Part shown: piece by piece, positions 10,676 to 17,784 of the stretch
Numbering within the stretch: position 1 is the first letter of the stretch
How the letters are laid out: each line of letters opens with the position of its first letter
Source: Paulinella micropora
Lineage: Eukaryota; Cercozoa; Imbricatea; Euglyphida
NCBI GenBank assembly: GCA_009731375.1
Contig: BJOX01000103.1
Coordinates: 70,462-95,572 of the forward strand
Direction: 5' to 3'
DNA: 25,111 bases
The notes under the pieces: model-generated
What the model was told of the DNA's origin: nothing
The model's input: only the letters and a program-made list of their open reading frames with translations
Databases searched by the model: none
Translations under genes and position numbers: made by a program

Positions 10676-10984
10676 ATGGAAGAAAAAATTATGGAAGAAA
10701 AAACAAAGACTTACAAAGTTTATAAATTGTTTAATGCCCTAGATGAAAATGACAAAGAATTTTACATAGGTAGCACTCTACAACAACATTTATATGCCAG
10801 ACTTAGCCTCCATAAATCGCTCGCTAAGAAAGGCGTTAATAGAAAGTTACATAATCATATGAACAACAAGGGGATTGAAAATTTTAAATGTGTTTTGATT
10901 TATGAAGAGCCAATAGAAAACCACAACATTGATAGACAGAGAGAATTAGAACAAAAATATATAAGCGAACTAAAACAACACTGA
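10676..10984 (+). CDS. GIY-YIG endonuclease domain, open segment of the broken gene
   Basis: 102 codons from an internal ATG. The family's two defining strands are present as YKVYKLF (residues 13-19) and FYIGST (29-34), followed by the conserved Arg in ARLSLHK (R42) and a Glu-containing helix RQRELEQKYI (E90/E92) near the end, matching the metal-binding Glu of the fold. GIY-YIG enzymes cut DNA as single-domain nickases or homing-type nucleases. In virus-like elements the role is unknown and may be mobility, repair or replication. The domain lacks its last few residues because of the frame break at 10981. The ATG is probably not the original start, since coding-like sequence extends upstream to 10532. 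Confidence 0.8.
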   Translation: MEEKIMEEKTKTYKVYKLFNALDENDKEFYIGSTLQQHLYARLSLHKSLAKKGVNRKLHNHMNNKGIENFKCVLIYEEPIENHNIDRQRELEQKYISELKQH

Positions 10985-11138
10985 ATATAAACACGGCGCA
11001 AGGAGCGGGGACTTCAAATGAAGATAGAAAATGGGTTAGATTTGAAGAACGAGTTTTTAAAAACGATGAAGAAAAGAAACGACTGGAATACAATAAAAAA
11101 TACCTTGAAGAATATCACAAAAAATATTATGATGTAAA

Positions 11139-11342
11139 AAAGATCAAATCAAAGCATACCAGAAATTATATTACGACAAAAACAAGGATGTTTTGTTGAG
11201 AAAGAAAAAAGAAGAATTTGACAAAATAAGAGAAAGTAAAAAATATTATTGTGAGGCATGTAGTTTTACAGGAGTAAGCGAGACGGCTCTAACTATACAT
11301 AATAGATCAAAAGGTCATATTTCAAAGAGTGAAAAAAATTGA
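11139..11342 (+). pseudogene. C2H2 (U1-like) zinc finger tail of the broken gene
   Basis: In the frame starting after the A6 run, a Lys-rich helix leads to YYCEACSFTG and ends with IHNRSKGH. The spacing is C-x2-C-x12-H-x5-H, typical of U1/matrin-like C2H2 fingers, which bind nucleic acid. It has no ATG of its own in this frame and ends at TGA 11340-11342. It reads naturally as the C-terminus of the preceding nuclease gene. Confidence 0.7.
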
Positions 11343-11513
11343 AATATATATCCTTCTAAATGTTTTTTTTGTCCAAAATACCACTTTAGCGGACTATCTT
11401 ATATATAATTTCTATTTAAAGCCAAGAGAAGTGTACTTATTATATATAGTATCTATAAGAATACTACATATAATTTACGACCACACAAAAAAAAATTTAT
11501 AACTTTATTATAG
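11343..11513 (+). promoter_or_regulatory. AT-rich intergenic region and putative promoter of the polymerase gene
   Basis: 171 bp, strongly AT-rich, with several TATATA boxes (for example TTATTATATATAGTATC around 11438-11453). It is the longest intergenic space between genes of the element and precedes the replication genes. Confidence 0.45.
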
Positions 11514-12833
11514 ATGGATGTTGATGAGGCGACCCGCACTCAGTTTATTAACAAAGAGGAGTTGTTTGATGCGAACAAACTATCCTATATTATTAACAAT
11601 TTTGACGACTTAAAAGGCCAACTGCGAGAGAAATGTTTCAAAGACGGAAGTCCTATAACACTGCTAAAAAAATATATTCAAAAAGTATTCAATAATAAAG
11701 TCTCTGTAGTGTATCGGCAAAATGGGGGCAAAGGTAGATTTAATGCTGTAGGCTCATTATCTCTCCAAAACATACCGCGCGAGATAAGGCATACTATCGC
11801 CCGCGATTACTATGTAGATATTGATATGGTAAATGCGCATCCAGTCATACTACTACATTTGTGTGCGATATTTAACTTTGAAGCGAAATATCTGCGATCG
11901 TATGTGAAAAATAGAGAGAAGGTAATAGCCGATCTCACGAGCAAAAATGAGACGATTGACAGATACAAGGCAAAACAGATTATCCTATCAGTCCTAAATG
12001 GAGGCGAAAAGGATTACAACGCAGTCGCGAAAAAGACGAGGTTTCTAACCGCCTTCAAACAAGAAATGAAAGCCCTACATGGAAAGTTTGCGGGGGCAGA
12101 CATTAAAGAATTTGAAAAAGTTAAGCAGAGGCGGATTAACAGAGGCGAAGACTTCAACCACGAGGCCAGTTATATGAATACATTGTTATGCGACTTTGAA
12201 AACAAAATTCTACAAGTTATGCTAGACTATTTTGGAAATCCTATTATGTGTGTTTTATGCTTTGACGGCCTGATGCTAGAAAAGAAGGACTACGATCTGG
12301 AAAGTTGTTCAAAGGTCATTAAGGAGAAATTAGGGATAGACATGGCTCTTAAATTAAAAGAAATGAATGAAGGCCTAACCCTTCCAGAAAATGCGATTAT
12401 TGAGCCTTATCAAACTCCCAGCCTTAAATACTTTGGAGATATGGATAACGTATATATTCAACACTATAGAGAGAATGAGGCGAGCCTTGAAAGACTGGAC
12501 GAATGGCGCAGTTGTATAAACATAGTATCAAGGGGAGGTGGTCAAGTCGTGATGACTTTAAATCTAGATATTGACGAAGAGACAGGAGACCGATCCGAAT
12601 ATTATGTACAAGCAGAAGTAGGCGCAATGATGTCCGCATTAAATTTTGAATGTTTTGTGCGGAATCCAGAATACATTAAAGAATTGAAGGGAGACAAACA
12701 CGACCCGCGGGCAAAACAATGGCTGTATCAACACTTTGGAAATGGCAATCAGTTTTCAACTGGATACGCAAAAGACATGATACAAAAGCGGAAATTAAAC
12801 GATATGACGACTTCATGTTTTACCCGTATTTGA
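11514..12833 (+). CDS. TVpol, family-A-like DNA polymerase of transposon/virus type
   Basis: 439 codons. The polymerase core resembles transposon-viral polymerase (TVpol), the replicative enzyme of many polinton-like viruses and Tlr-type elements. Motif A is VDIDMVNAHPVILL (residues 101-114, D102/D104 with N107 and H109). A helix-O-like segment YKAKQIILSVLNGG is at 151-164. Motif C is VLCFDGLML (247-255, D251). A presumed linker follows (about 280-400). In this family the polymerase is usually fused to an SF3 helicase. Here the frame ends at TGA 12831-12833 and the helicase continues one base back in the -1 frame, overlapping by 115 bp. I saw no canonical X-XXY-YYZ slippery heptamer in the overlap, so a mutation or assembly indel is more likely than programmed frameshifting. 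The start at 11514 follows an AT-rich promoter-like region. Confidence 0.82.
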   Translation: MDVDEATRTQFINKEELFDANKLSYIINNFDDLKGQLREKCFKDGSPITLLKKYIQKVFNNKVSVVYRQNGGKGRFNAVGSLSLQNIPREIRHTIARDYYVDIDMVNAHPVILLHLCAIFNFEAKYLRSYVKNREKVIADLTSKNETIDRYKAKQIILSVLNGGEKDYNAVAKKTRFLTAFKQEMKALHGKFAGADIKEFEKVKQRRINRGEDFNHEASYMNTLLCDFENKILQVMLDYFGNPIMCVLCFDGLMLEKKDYDLESCSKVIKEKLGIDMALKLKEMNEGLTLPENAIIEPYQTPSLKYFGDMDNVYIQHYRENEASLERLDEWRSCINIVSRGGGQVVMTLNLDIDEETGDRSEYYVQAEVGAMMSALNFECFVRNPEYIKELKGDKHDPRAKQWLYQHFGNGNQFSTGYAKDMIQKRKLNDMTTSCFTRI

Positions 12834-13936
12834 AGCGAGTGGGGATACCCCCAGTATATTCCAACAAACTAAATTTGTTTATGGGGTTTCCTATGGATAA
12901 TATTCCATTTGAAAGTGTAAAAACAAAATACAATTTTGAAGAGAGTGCCTTATATAAACATCTAAAAACTGACTTTTTCACTGAAGGTCAGGGCGAGTTA
13001 GACAACTTTTTGGATAGTGTCGCGGACATGATACAGAAACCAAATGTAAATAGAGGTATCGGTCATTTGTTTTACTCAGTCCAAGGGACTGGAAAAGGCA
13101 TAATGAGCAAATTTATGGAGAGGTTGTTGGGAACGCAAAATCATGTGGTCATCAAAGACTTTAGCAGATACATGGAAAAATTCAATGTCGCATATGCGAA
13201 CAAGATATTGAAAGTGTTTGAAGAACTGCCCGAGAAAGGCGGGGCTTTTACGATGAGCGACCGCTTAAAAAGTCAAATTGACCAAAAAGACGAAATAATA
13301 GAGCCCAAGGGAAGCAAGCAATACAAAGTAAAACATTTCGCCAGATACTGGTTTTACACGAATAACGAAAACACGTTATACATAGAAGGAAGCGACAGGC
13401 GGTATTCACTCCACAAAATAAGCGGGAAGCACGCGGACGATAAAGTATATTTCGCCAAAATTCTAGATGAAATAAACGACGATGACTTTATCAGATGTGC
13501 CTTTGAATACTTCGCCACTAGACAATACGAAGAAATAAGTGTTATGACCGCATTTAAAACAAAATACAAGACGGAGCAGAAAATGGCCAACCTCCCCAAG
13601 GCTATTAAGTTTATGATTGACACCATTGAAGCAAAATTTGACAAAGTTGAAAGCAAAGATATGAAAGTGGAATCGGTGCATCTATGCGAAAGATACAGGG
13701 AGTGGTGCTCAGAACAGGGAATATCTTATCATAAAGGAGCCTTCTTCACTCAACTGAAGCATGTAGGCATAGATAAACCCAAACAAAGCGGAGGAAAAAA
13801 CAACAAAAAATACAGATTTACAATAAATGTCAGCACAATCCGAGACAAGATACGCGAGTATATAAAGGACGACGAATACGACTTCAATTTTGGATCGGGA
13901 GTTAATGAAGAGGATGATGATGTCTTTTGGATGTAA
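12719..13936 (+). CDS. Superfamily 3 helicase, C-terminal partner of TVpol
   Basis: 405 codons from the first ATG in this frame; real coding in this frame may begin later or be joined to the polymerase. An NLFMGFPMD segment (52-60) is the usual lead-in to virus SF3/D5-type helicases. Walker A is VQGTGKGIMS (121-130, K126). Walker B is ILKVFEEL (163-170, E168/E169). Motif C or sensor is WFYTNNENTLYIEGSDRRY (211-229), with Asn at 215/216/218 and Arg 227/228 as likely arginine finger. It would unwind DNA ahead of TVpol as a hexameric ATPase. The C-terminal third ends in an acidic tail rich in Asp and Glu. It stops at TAA 13934-13936, 67 bp before the next ATG. Confidence 0.88.
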   Translation: MAVSTLWKWQSVFNWIRKRHDTKAEIKRYDDFMFYPYLKRVGIPPVYSNKLNLFMGFPMDNIPFESVKTKYNFEESALYKHLKTDFFTEGQGELDNFLDSVADMIQKPNVNRGIGHLFYSVQGTGKGIMSKFMERLLGTQNHVVIKDFSRYMEKFNVAYANKILKVFEELPEKGGAFTMSDRLKSQIDQKDEIIEPKGSKQYKVKHFARYWFYTNNENTLYIEGSDRRYSLHKISGKHADDKVYFAKILDEINDDDFIRCAFEYFATRQYEEISVMTAFKTKYKTEQKMANLPKAIKFMIDTIEAKFDKVESKDMKVESVHLCERYREWCSEQGISYHKGAFFTQLKHVGIDKPKQSGGKNNKKYRFTINVSTIRDKIREYIKDDEYDFNFGSGVNEEDDDVFWM

Positions 13937-13990
13937 TATTATTGTCTTCAATATTGAAAACAATATTAAAAAACGGATTTTTTTTGTTGT

Positions 13991-14003
13991 GCTTATATAT
14001 AAC
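13991..14003 (+). promoter_or_regulatory. TATA-like box before the 228-residue gene
   Basis: GCTTATATATAAC lies directly in front of the ATG at 14004, the same TATATA-plus-short-spacer arrangement seen before 10532 and, on the minus strand, before 17092 and 17346. Confidence 0.45.
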
Positions 14004-14690
14004 ATGCCATCAACCAAAGGAGAGTATCTGAGCCAAATAGAAAAATGGACTCATTTAAGTAGCGACATAAAACTGCCAACAAGTAAATCGCTCAAAACTG
14101 AAATTGTCGCATTTTACGAAAAATACCGACCCGAACAACCCCCGCAGAGTGATAATGTTGAAGTTGTATTGCCCTCCGTTGGTACATTGAAGAACGTCGT
14201 TTTTAATGACAAACCAGAAGAATTTACGCCTTTTAAAGAAAGTGATTTGAAGGAAACTGGTATCACTGAAATCAAGGCTAACGTAGGAGAAGAATTGGCA
14301 AAAAAAGAAATGTCAGTTAAAACAGGTAAAGAATTACCTGTTTTGGAAACAAAAGAGGAACCTGCGCCAGTTAGGGAAAAGAAAACACCGATTAAAGCAA
14401 AGCGGAATCCGCCCGAGAGCGGATATAGTTGCTATGAAATAATAACGGCACATTTGAAAGTATCAAAAGACCCGTTTAATTTCTTGTATATGAAAGTTGA
14501 AGACCGCACCATATTACAGGAGGATATGAAGAAATGGCACGAGAGTAGATACGCACACATACCACCAGACCAACGCCCCATTCTTAAATATGGTAAGTTA
14601 GATTATAAGACGTTTTTCCGCGATGTCTTATCTCAACACGAGGGCAAACTCACGACACTAAAAGATATGTATGACAGGTTTCATGTGTAA
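14004..14690 (+). CDS. Hypothetical 228-residue charged protein
   Basis: Start chosen at ATG 14004, just after a TATATA box; the in-frame extension to 13890 would overlap the helicase and adds Met- and Ile-rich sequence unlike the rest. Three parts can be seen. An N-terminal helical stretch (about 1-45) includes SKSLKTEIVAFYEKYRP, faintly like a SAP-type DNA-binding helix pair. A charged Glu/Lys/Pro-rich middle follows (about 45-150). A compact C-terminal region (about 155-228) contains YSCYEIITAHLKVSKDPFNF and HIPPDQRPILKYGKLDY. I recognise no family. No signal peptide or membrane segment is visible. Its last 10 bp overlap the end of the convergent gene on the minus strand. Confidence 0.7.
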   Translation: MPSTKGEYLSQIEKWTHLSSDIKLPTSKSLKTEIVAFYEKYRPEQPPQSDNVEVVLPSVGTLKNVVFNDKPEEFTPFKESDLKETGITEIKANVGEELAKKEMSVKTGKELPVLETKEEPAPVREKKTPIKAKRNPPESGYSCYEIITAHLKVSKDPFNFLYMKVEDRTILQEDMKKWHESRYAHIPPDQRPILKYGKLDYKTFFRDVLSQHEGKLTTLKDMYDRFHV

Positions 14691-15310
14691 GAGGCGGTTA
14701 GTGCTATGTCTCTCATCACATCAATATTAAAATATGATGGTTTAAAAGATACATAATCCGCAGATGCCGTTTTGTAATATACTTCCAATGTTATTGGAGC
14801 ATCTGTCGCATATGTCAATAAAACTTCATTAGTTGTATTTCCAAAAATTCGTATTGTTGTATTATTGGTGGTATCCGCGGGATTTGGACAAGTCATTAAC
14901 CATATCATTTTCATTTGGACTCCGTATCTTTGAATTAGCCATATACAATCAAAAGACTTATACTCAATGGCGGTTGTATAATTTAGCACTTCGCTGTAAA
15001 AGTCATCAACATTTGTTCCGTTCGTTTTATGAAACCAGAACTGAAAGGTTCCTATTTCAGACGGGGCGGGCAAATTTAAAGACCCACGAAAAGCAACTTT
15101 AATGAAATAACCATATCCTAAATTAGATATTGTTTTGCTACCATAACCGCCCGTGCAAAGTGTGGTGAATGTGGAACTTTCCATCCACGACCTAAGGTCA
15201 AGACCAACATAAGCATTTTGAATGTTTCTTGTTAATGTCGGGGTAGCAGTGATTGCGATAGTTTTCGTATCAATTGACTGCTGTTCTTGTGATCGGCCGA
15301 ATATATTCAT
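14681..15310 (-). CDS. Hypothetical 209-residue beta-rich protein, possibly structural
   Basis: Read on the minus strand from ATG 15308-15310 (MNIFGRSQEQQ). The longer reading from 15370 is rejected because it would overlap the divergent fibre gene and adds an AT-rich, Ile/Tyr-rich leader that is really the promoter. The protein is rich in Thr, Ile, Val, Tyr and Asn in alternating polar/hydrophobic patterns, as in beta-sandwich or jelly-roll proteins. Notable stretches are GYFIKVAFRGSLNLPAP (mid-protein) and ITLEVYYKTASADYVSFKP near the end. It could be a minor capsid or virion protein, but I cannot match it to a known family. It ends 10 bp inside the convergent 228-residue gene. Confidence 0.65.
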   Translation of the reverse strand: MNIFGRSQEQQSIDTKTIAITATPTLTRNIQNAYVGLDLRSWMESSTFTTLCTGGYGSKTISNLGYGYFIKVAFRGSLNLPAPSEIGTFQFWFHKTNGTNVDDFYSEVLNYTTAIEYKSFDCIWLIQRYGVQMKMIWLMTCPNPADTTNNTTIRIFGNTTNEVLLTYATDAPITLEVYYKTASADYVSFKPSYFNIDVMRDIALTASYT

Positions 15311-15361
15311 TTTTTTAAGACTATATATATATCTTATATTATAAAATAATAGAATTAAAAT
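15311..15361. promoter_or_regulatory. Bidirectional promoter between the beta-rich and fibre genes
   Basis: Only 51 bp separate the two divergent ATGs. The segment contains ACTATATATATATCTTATAT and an A/T run, so TATA-like sequences face both ways. This suggests the two genes are expressed together. Confidence 0.55.
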
Positions 15362-16621
15362 ATGAACCATTTAGGAAATCCGTGGGCATATCACTATTAC
15401 GGCTCTGTGACAATAGACGAGGATTTAGAAGTTGATGGAGTATTATATGGCGATCATATTGAAGCAAACTCAATACAAGCAAGGACTGATGACATAACAA
15501 TATCCTCGCGAAATAATAACTCTTCTTTGTTGATATCTGATACTGGTTATGTGTCAATTAATAACGAATACGATTTACCAATAGCGGACGGCACGGCTAA
15601 TCAAGTATTAAAAACGGATGGGTTGGGTAACACTTCATTTGCTACATTAAATTCAAGTTATATAAGCGATTTTGAACTAGATAAATTAACGGATGTAGTC
15701 ATAACGGGCACACCCAACAGCAATCAATTGCTTATTTACAGCACAGGGCAATGGAGAAATACAACATCACCTTATCTGAGATTGGATGGGCTCGCTATGA
15801 TGATAGGAGATTTAAATATGGGAGGTTTTAATGTAGTAAATGTCGGTAATGTTGATGGTATTGATGTTTCGGCTCTTGATGGTGCCGTAGTTAAACTGAC
15901 GGGAGACCAGACTATAACAGGAAACAAAATATTTACTACTTATTTGGGTGTAAAAGATTCAAATCCATTAAACACGGGTAAGTTATTCTTCAATTACAAC
16001 AATAATATGGGCTCTATTTATTCGTCGGAGGTAGGTGGAGCAACGGGATATCCATTATCTATTGTTGGTTCTTCCATACTTCTTGCTTCTACCACGGGGA
16101 GTGGAATAACATTGACGGGCAATGTTTTAAATTTTAGTGGCACAACAGCAATCAGCGGACTTCCAGCACCATTCTATGACACCGATGCTTCAACAAAAGC
16201 ATATACTGACACGAAACTAGCAAAGGACGGCACAACGGCTATGACGGGCAGTTTAAATATGGGCGGTTTTGCGATTACAAATGTCGGTAATGTTGATGGT
16301 ATTGATGTTTCTGTTCTTGACACTTCGGTGGTCAAACTAACAGGAGACCAAACTATAGCGGGTATTAAGACATTTAGCAGTATAATAAATGCTAGTGCGG
16401 GTATTGACATGAAAAGCCAAAGCATAACAAATGTGAATTTGGTTGATGGCGTGGATGTTTCTACTCTTGACGCTTCTGTCGTTAAACTAACAGGAGACCA
16501 AACCATAGCAGGGAATAAAAAATTTACATCAGTTTTAGAAGTAAGTGGTTCGTCCAATCCTACTACTTTTGTCAAATATTTCCACAGGCCTCGCTCCAAT
16601 TGCTATCATCAAAGCAAGTAG
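15362..16621 (+). CDS. Phage-tail-fibre-like protein, 3' end replaced
   Basis: 419 codons from ATG 15362. It is a repetitive, Gly/Asn/Thr-rich beta protein. Three related repeats cover about residues 148-193, 297-342 and 348-392, with signatures LNMGGF, NVGNVDGIDVS and VVKLTGDQTI. DTDASTKAYTDTKLAKDG followed by TAMTGSLNMGG (about 273-302) is the module common in tail fibres of bacteriophages. Such proteins form trimeric fibres that bind host surfaces, so a receptor-binding role is likely. The last ~18 residues lose this character and are antisense to the end of the recombinase gene, so the true C-terminus has been lost by deletion and the present stop at 16619-16621 is accidental. Confidence 0.8.
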   Translation: MNHLGNPWAYHYYGSVTIDEDLEVDGVLYGDHIEANSIQARTDDITISSRNNNSSLLISDTGYVSINNEYDLPIADGTANQVLKTDGLGNTSFATLNSSYISDFELDKLTDVVITGTPNSNQLLIYSTGQWRNTTSPYLRLDGLAMMIGDLNMGGFNVVNVGNVDGIDVSALDGAVVKLTGDQTITGNKIFTTYLGVKDSNPLNTGKLFFNYNNNMGSIYSSEVGGATGYPLSIVGSSILLASTTGSGITLTGNVLNFSGTTAISGLPAPFYDTDASTKAYTDTKLAKDGTTAMTGSLNMGGFAITNVGNVDGIDVSVLDTSVVKLTGDQTIAGIKTFSSIINASAGIDMKSQSITNVNLVDGVDVSTLDASVVKLTGDQTIAGNKKFTSVLEVSGSSNPTTFVKYFHRPRSNCYHQSK

Positions 16622-17092
16622 TTTAAGATAAGGGTCATTACTTAATATCATATCGTTCATTTTAGCCATTACATCACGGACATCAATTTGTATTTTTTGT
16701 TCATTTTTGGCTTTGACATCTTTCTTATATCCCTCAACGATATCAATTCGCTCGTCTTCATTTAGATTAAAGTATTTATCAAGTTTGCTCATTTCATATA
16801 CTTTTTCGCTTTGGTAAGGCTCTATTGCTTTCTTTCTCACCTCAGAAAGTCTTTGCCTTCTACTATTCAAATTTGGATACACGATAGCATATTTAGGATA
16901 TATTACCTTTAATGCCTCAAGCACCTCTTCATCACTAGTTGGTGTGCTAAATAAAGATATAATAGCATTATGAAAGGCTATACTTGGTTTTAATTCACTA
17001 TCGTAGAAGTTGGACACTACTTCATAAATTTTACTTTCGGTAGTAGCAACTCTTAACTGCCTAACAAACTTCTTGTCATCTTCGCTCCACAT
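16535..17092 (-). CDS. Tyrosine recombinase, truncated after catalytic box I
   Basis: 185 codons on the minus strand from ATG 17090-17092. An alpha-helical N-terminal region (about 1-130) is followed by KLLALMIAIGARPVEIF (157-173), which fits box I of tyrosine recombinases and telomere resolvases, with R168 as the first catalytic Arg. Box II (H-x-x-R) and the catalytic Tyr should follow but are absent. After about residue 176 the sequence is the antisense of the fibre gene. The product is therefore a dead fragment unless a full copy acts elsewhere. In an intact element such an enzyme would integrate or excise the DNA or process its ends. The family is inferred from a single motif plus context, so confidence is moderate. 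Confidence 0.6.
   Translation of the reverse strand: MWSEDDKKFVRQLRVATTESKIYEVVSNFYDSELKPSIAFHNAIISLFSTPTSDEEVLEALKVIYPKYAIVYPNLNSRRQRLSEVRKKAIEPYQSEKVYEMSKLDKYFNLNEDERIDIVEGYKKDVKAKNEQKIQIDVRDVMAKMNDMILSNDPYLKLLALMIAIGARPVEIFDKSSRIGRTTYF
16550..16600. other. Probable deletion junction between two truncated genes
   Basis: Fibre-like coding on the + strand loses its pattern here, exactly where recombinase coding on the - strand stops. Two convergent genes both lack their 3' ends at one point, which is best explained by one deletion removing the DNA between them. Confidence 0.6.
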
Positions 17093-17103
17093 CTTAGTAT
17101 ATA
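17093..17103 (-). promoter_or_regulatory. TATA-like box before the recombinase gene
   Basis: On the minus strand TAATATATACTAAG directly precedes ATG 17092. It overlaps the end of the next gene upstream. Confidence 0.4.
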
Positions 17104-17346
17104 TTAGACAAGTCTATTTTTTTCTAACTCAAAATATTCACTGGCACATTCTCTAGAGCAAAAACAATAGTAATTAAAATAGCACTCCATATTCTGAGCG
17201 TGAATTATTGGACTTTCTACAAATGATAAAGTAAGCCCGCAGTTGTCGCATAATTCGTAATCGTCTGTTAGTAAATCGCTATTAAACAAAAAGAGTTTAA
17301 TATATTCTTGCAAATCATACGGCAATCGTGCTATAATATCCGACAT
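17104..17346 (-). CDS. Small Cys-rich protein, possible F-box-like N-terminus with zinc finger
   Basis: 80 codons on the minus strand, the first gene inside the right TIR. The N-terminus IIARLPYDLQEYIKLFLF resembles the Leu-Pro-x-(D/E)-hydrophobic start of F-box-like sequences in large DNA viruses. It is followed by CDNCG (about residues 33-37) and, after a spacer, FCSRECASEYF near the C-terminus, together a plausible zinc site (C-x2-C plus C-x3-C, with nearby His and Cys). It might be an adaptor for ubiquitin ligation or a transcription-related finger, but no family match is certain. Its stop lies 12 bp upstream of the recombinase ATG, so the two may be co-transcribed. Confidence 0.6.
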   Translation of the reverse strand: MSDIIARLPYDLQEYIKLFLFNSDLLTDDYELCDNCGLTLSFVESPIIHAQNMECYFNYYCFCSRECASEYFELEKNRLV

Positions 17347-17784
17347 TGTCGTGGTCTTATATATTACATTACATACCTTTAAACTTCAAATTAACACTCC
17401 CTCCGTCAATTCCGCTTCGCCGACACTTCCCGTATTGTTTGCCCCGCGGTTATGTCTCAGAGCACAAATCGCCTTCAACTGCTTCTTTTTGCCCCGTCCT
17501 TAAAGTCCTTTTTTTTATTTTAAAGTCCCCTGAAATTTTAAGGACACCCTAGAAGCGGTATTTTACACTAATTCTAACTCCGCCCATATTACCCACGCCC
17601 ATATCCTTACTTCCTTATTATTATTATTAAGATTATTATTATAAAAATAGGGTATATAAAAAGGGATTTAACCTCATTTGACTGAGTTTAATTATGTCCT
17701 TGGGGACGTCCCCTGTTTTAGTCCCCTGTTTTAGTCCCCTGTTTTTGGGGAAGTTGGCCGACCCCCCCCCCCCCCCCCCCTTTT
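17347..17784. repeat. Right terminal inverted repeat of the virus-like element
   Basis: Inverted copy of 10049-10531. From 17403 outward (CTCCGTCAATTCCGCTTCGC onward) about 110 bp look identical to the left arm. Farther out it keeps GGGGACGTCCCC, CATTTGACTGAGTTTAA and the AT-trinucleotide tract. It has two extra copies of a 13-bp AGTCCCCTGTTTT unit near the outer end and 19 C (17762-17780) before the assembly gap. The inner ~55 bp, with TATA-like sequence on the minus strand, resembles the left promoter region. Confidence 0.92.

Larger units (their letters stand above)
10532..11342 (+). pseudogene. Broken gene: basic region, GIY-YIG nuclease, C2H2 zinc finger
   Basis: One ancestral reading frame can be followed through three lesions. 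It starts at ATG 10532 (MPPPFKYLTDEARLEARKK). An in-frame TAA lies at 10607-10609, and the same frame continues as a basic Lys/Arg/Tyr-rich helix into the GIY-YIG domain. The domain stops early at TGA 10982, although the adjacent frame from 10981 supplies the expected family ending LNINTA. A second basic, charged region follows, and a further -1 change in the A6 run 11136-11141 is needed to reach a C2H2 zinc finger and stop at 11340-11342. Undamaged, it would be about 270 codons. Proteins with GIY-YIG and zinc-finger parts occur in polinton-like viruses and related elements. Decay or assembly indels could both explain the breaks. Confidence 0.75.

Noticed and set aside
12714-12833. Programmed -1 ribosomal frameshift between polymerase and helicase
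   Set aside because: No X-XXY-YYZ heptamer was found in the overlap by eye, and other genes of the element also have single-base breaks.
13890-14003. Upstream start for the 228-residue protein
   Set aside because: It would overlap the helicase end, and the extension is the antisense-free promoter region with a TATA-like box; ATG 14004 fits better.
14681-15310. Calling this gene a major capsid protein
   Set aside because: At 209 residues it is far too short for a double jelly-roll capsid protein and no diagnostic motif was seen.
15311-15370. Upstream start for the 209-residue minus-strand protein
   Set aside because: It would overlap the fibre gene's start codon and translate the shared AT-rich promoter.
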